The position numbers were made by a program, and so were the translations under genes. DNA of 8,532 nt from contig JADBKA010000203.1 of assembly GCA_014896635.1 (NCBI GenBank), positions 1 through 8,532 of the forward strand, in the 5' to 3' direction. Positions 7,014 to 8,532 of the stretch are shown here, in pieces (the stretch's first letter is position 1; the number at the start of each line of letters is the position of its first letter). The stretch comes from Ktedonobacteraceae bacterium. GTDB lineage: Bacteria > Chloroflexota > Ktedonobacteria > Ktedonobacterales > Ktedonobacteraceae. The notes below the pieces were generated by a model. That model saw only the letters and a list, made by a program, of their open reading frames with translations, made no database searches and was not told the origin of the DNA.

Positions 7014-8152
7014 TTACTCCTGAACAGATTCAGCAGAAAGCGCAACGGTGCTATGTTCCGCTGTTACAATGCTGGCTGAGAGGCGAGCCATACGTTCCTC
7101 TCAGCCTTCCGGTGGGCAGACTGCCCACCGACTTCGTTCAGCTTCGCCGCGCTGTGCAGCTTCTCCAGCAGCACTCAAAGGCGGTGCGCGGTTGCGGCTA
7201 TAGTATCATTTCGCAGCAACAGCAGAAGCGCACGCTGGGAGAGCAGACGCTGCCGGTGCGCGTTGTACTGGAAACACTGGAAGATCTGCTCCTTCTCATT
7301 GGGAAAGAGGAAGAGTTCCGACTTTTTCAGCAGGATATCGATCTGATACGAGCGCGGTTGCCACAGCTTGAAGCGTGGATGCAGAGCTTCCCTCGCAAAG
7401 TAATCGAGCAGCATGGCTGCTGGCCTGAGCTGCTGGCAGTGTGCTGTTATTTTCTGGAGCATCCTCGCCCCGGCCTCTACCTGCGCGAGTTGCCTATCAA
7501 TATCCACACAAAATTCATCGAAGAGCATCAGAGTATTCTGCGTGAATTGCTCGAACAACTGTTGCCGGAAACGGCGATCAAACGGGACGCAGCGACCTTT
7601 GCACAACGCTTTGGATTGCGCGAGGCGGAGTCACTGGTTCATGCGCGCTTCCTCGACGACCAGTTACGCAGACAGTATGGTCTGCCCCTCAGTGAGATCT
7701 GTGCGCCCTGTTCACAGTTTGCTGCGCTGGCTCTCTGCCAACAGCGCTGTATCATCACCGAGAACAGGATGGTCTTTCTCACCCTGCCGTCACTGCCTGA
7801 AACTTTTGCACTACTGGGCGGTGGCTTTAAAGTAAGCAGCCTGGCCGCCATCCCCTGGCTGAGCACGTGTCCCATCATCTACTGGGGGGATATCGACGCC
7901 CAGGGCTTCCAGATCCTCTCACAACTGCGTTCTATCTTTCCTCACACCGTCTCGCTTATGATGGATGAAGCTACTTTAGAGGCGTTTGCCGAATTTTGTG
8001 TTACGGGAACGTCCTGTCCTGTCCGTCAGTTGCCGCATCTCACTCCTGAAGAACACCAGCTCTTTTTACGCCTGGTTGACGGCAACATTCGCCTGGAACA
8101 GGAGCATATTAGCTATGAGTATGCGCTGGCTTCTCTCCACTCGATGGGATGA
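7010..8152 (+). CDS. jetD: Wadjet nuclease JetD (DUF3322 + DUF2220 Toprim)
   Basis: JetD is the effector of Wadjet: a topoisomerase VI-like Toprim endonuclease that cuts circular DNA trapped by the JetABC motor. The 380-residue length is typical. Residues about 1-190 match DUF3322. The C-terminal DUF2220 domain shows the Toprim acidic residue in ITENRMVFLTLP (Glu251), the metal-binding DxD in YWGDIDAQGF (Asp294, Asp296), and the conserved tail RLEQE (361-365). The catalytic set therefore looks complete. The start is GTG 7010, sharing GTGA with the jetC stop. Oddities are 13 cysteines, including a Cys231/234/243/247 cluster just before Glu251, and two strong inverted repeats at 7074-7130 inside the 5' coding region. 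It is the last gene of the operon, followed by a 22-base gap to the converging RidA-like gene. The family call is secure; activity is inferred from intact motifs. Confidence 0.95.
   Translation: MITPEQIQQKAQRCYVPLLQCWLRGEPYVPLSLPVGRLPTDFVQLRRAVQLLQQHSKAVRGCGYSIISQQQQKRTLGEQTLPVRVVLETLEDLLLLIGKEEEFRLFQQDIDLIRARLPQLEAWMQSFPRKVIEQHGCWPELLAVCCYFLEHPRPGLYLRELPINIHTKFIEEHQSILRELLEQLLPETAIKRDAATFAQRFGLREAESLVHARFLDDQLRRQYGLPLSEICAPCSQFAALALCQQRCIITENRMVFLTLPSLPETFALLGGGFKVSSLAAIPWLSTCPIIYWGDIDAQGFQILSQLRSIFPHTVSLMMDEATLEAFAEFCVTGTSCPVRQLPHLTPEEHQLFLRLVDGNIRLEQEHISYEYALASLHSMG
7074..7106. repeat. Perfect 10-bp hairpin near the jetD 5' end
   Basis: GGCTGAGAGG (7074-7083) and CCTCTCAGCC (7097-7106) are exact reverse complements around a 13-nt loop. 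It begins 64 bases after the jetD start codon and is followed after only three bases by a second structure. Confidence 0.7.
7110..7130. repeat. Perfect 21-base palindrome near the jetD 5' end
   Basis: CGGTGGGCAG (7110-7119) and CTGCCCACCG (7121-7130) are exact reverse complements around a single A. As RNA it would fold as a 9-bp GC-rich stem with a GAC loop; as duplex DNA it is a symmetric site. It codes for LPVGRLPTD in the DUF3322 part of JetD. Confidence 0.72.
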
Positions 8153-8156
8153 CGCG

Positions 8157-8174
8157 CTGTGCATATTCGCGCAG
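8157..8174. terminator. Weak hairpin between converging jetD and RidA-like gene
   Basis: CTGTGC (8157-8162) can pair with GCGCAG (8169-8174), five Watson-Crick pairs and one G-U, around a 6-nt loop. It lies exactly in the tail-to-tail gap where a shared terminator would be expected, but no T-run follows on either strand, so this is a tentative call. Confidence 0.2.
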
Positions 8175-8532
8175 TTATGGCACCACTGCCGTCGCCTCGA
8201 TCTCGACGCGCGCCTGCTCTTCGATCAGCGCTGTGACCTCGACAACGGTCATGGCCGGGTAGTGCTGGCCCATCAGCGCCCGGTACATACTACCAAGCTC
8301 TTTGCTGCACGCCAGGTACTCCTGCTTGTCGACGACGTACCAGGTCAACCGGACGATATGTTCGGGCCTGCCATCCGCTTCGGCCAGGATGGTCAGGATG
8401 TTGCACAGTGCCTGCCGCGCCTGAATCACAAAATCGGTGCTGTGGAAACGGCAGTGCTCATCCCATCCGATCTGGCCGCTAATGAAGACAAGCCGCCCGG
8501 AGGCGACCACGCCCGCGCTGTAGCCACGCGGG
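8175..8532 (-). CDS. RidA/YjgF-family protein, start beyond window edge
   Basis: This is a Rid-superfamily protein: small trimeric proteins whose RidA branch hydrolyses reactive enamine/imine intermediates. The 118 visible codons run off the edge. A GTG at 8510 could be read as a start, but the frame continues upstream as PRGYSAG, the expected N-terminal strand of the family, so the start is probably only a few codons beyond the window. Family features seen are GRLVFISGQIGWD, a helix with QARQALCNIL, HIVRLTWYVVDKQEYL, YRALMGQHYPAMTVVEV and the final strand ARVEIEATAVV. The catalytic Arg of canonical RidA (in PAR[ST]) is Met here (PAMT, codon 8250-8252), so imine deaminase activity is doubtful and a Rid branch lacking that Arg is more likely. 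It is convergent with jetD, GC-richer than the jet genes, and most likely unrelated to defence. Confidence 0.92.
   Translation of the reverse strand, partial: PRGYSAGVVASGRLVFISGQIGWDEHCRFHSTDFVIQARQALCNILTILAEADGRPEHIVRLTWYVVDKQEYLACSKELGSMYRALMGQHYPAMTVVEVTALIEEQARVEIEATAVVP

Overview
The window holds a complete type I Wadjet (JetABCD) anti-plasmid defence operon at about 1600-8152 on the + strand. It is flanked by two unrelated genes that each run off an end of the window. On the left is the 3' part of a membrane sensor histidine kinase (1-1344, +). On the right, converging on the operon, is most of a RidA/YjgF-family gene (8175-8532, -). No RNA genes, insertion sequences, tRNAs or CRISPR arrays were found.

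Layout: histidine kinase; a 255-base AT-rich gap with a likely promoter (extended -10 at 1455-1463) and a leader of roughly 130 nt; then jetA (DUF3375, MukF-like kleisin), jetB (DUF4194, MukE-like KITE subunit), jetC (MukB-like SMC ATPase with Walker A, signature and Walker B motifs and a hinge between coiled coils) and jetD (DUF3322 plus DUF2220, Toprim-type nuclease). The four jet genes overlap by 11, 20 and 4 nt, so they are almost certainly one translationally coupled mRNA. In characterised Wadjet systems JetABC forms an SMC motor that extrudes DNA loops and senses small circular DNA, and JetD then cleaves it. Every key motif I could check is intact, so I infer a functional system.

The system itself is known. 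Beyond it, the jet operon carries unusually many strong inverted repeats inside coding sequence: an 11-bp stem in jetB, a 9-bp stem in the jetC hinge, and two 10-bp stem structures side by side near the start of jetD. A weaker stem would present the jetC ribosome binding site and start codon in its loop. JetD also has a four-cysteine cluster just before its Toprim domain, and the RidA-like protein has Met where canonical RidA has its catalytic Arg.

Organism: a bacterium of moderate to fairly high GC. Sampled 60-base lines give about 58-62% GC in the flanking genes, 43-55% in the jet genes and about 33% in the promoter region, which fits an acquired cassette. A soil actinomycete-like or Chloroflexota (Ktedonobacteria-type) host is a guess only; nothing in the window fixes the taxonomy.
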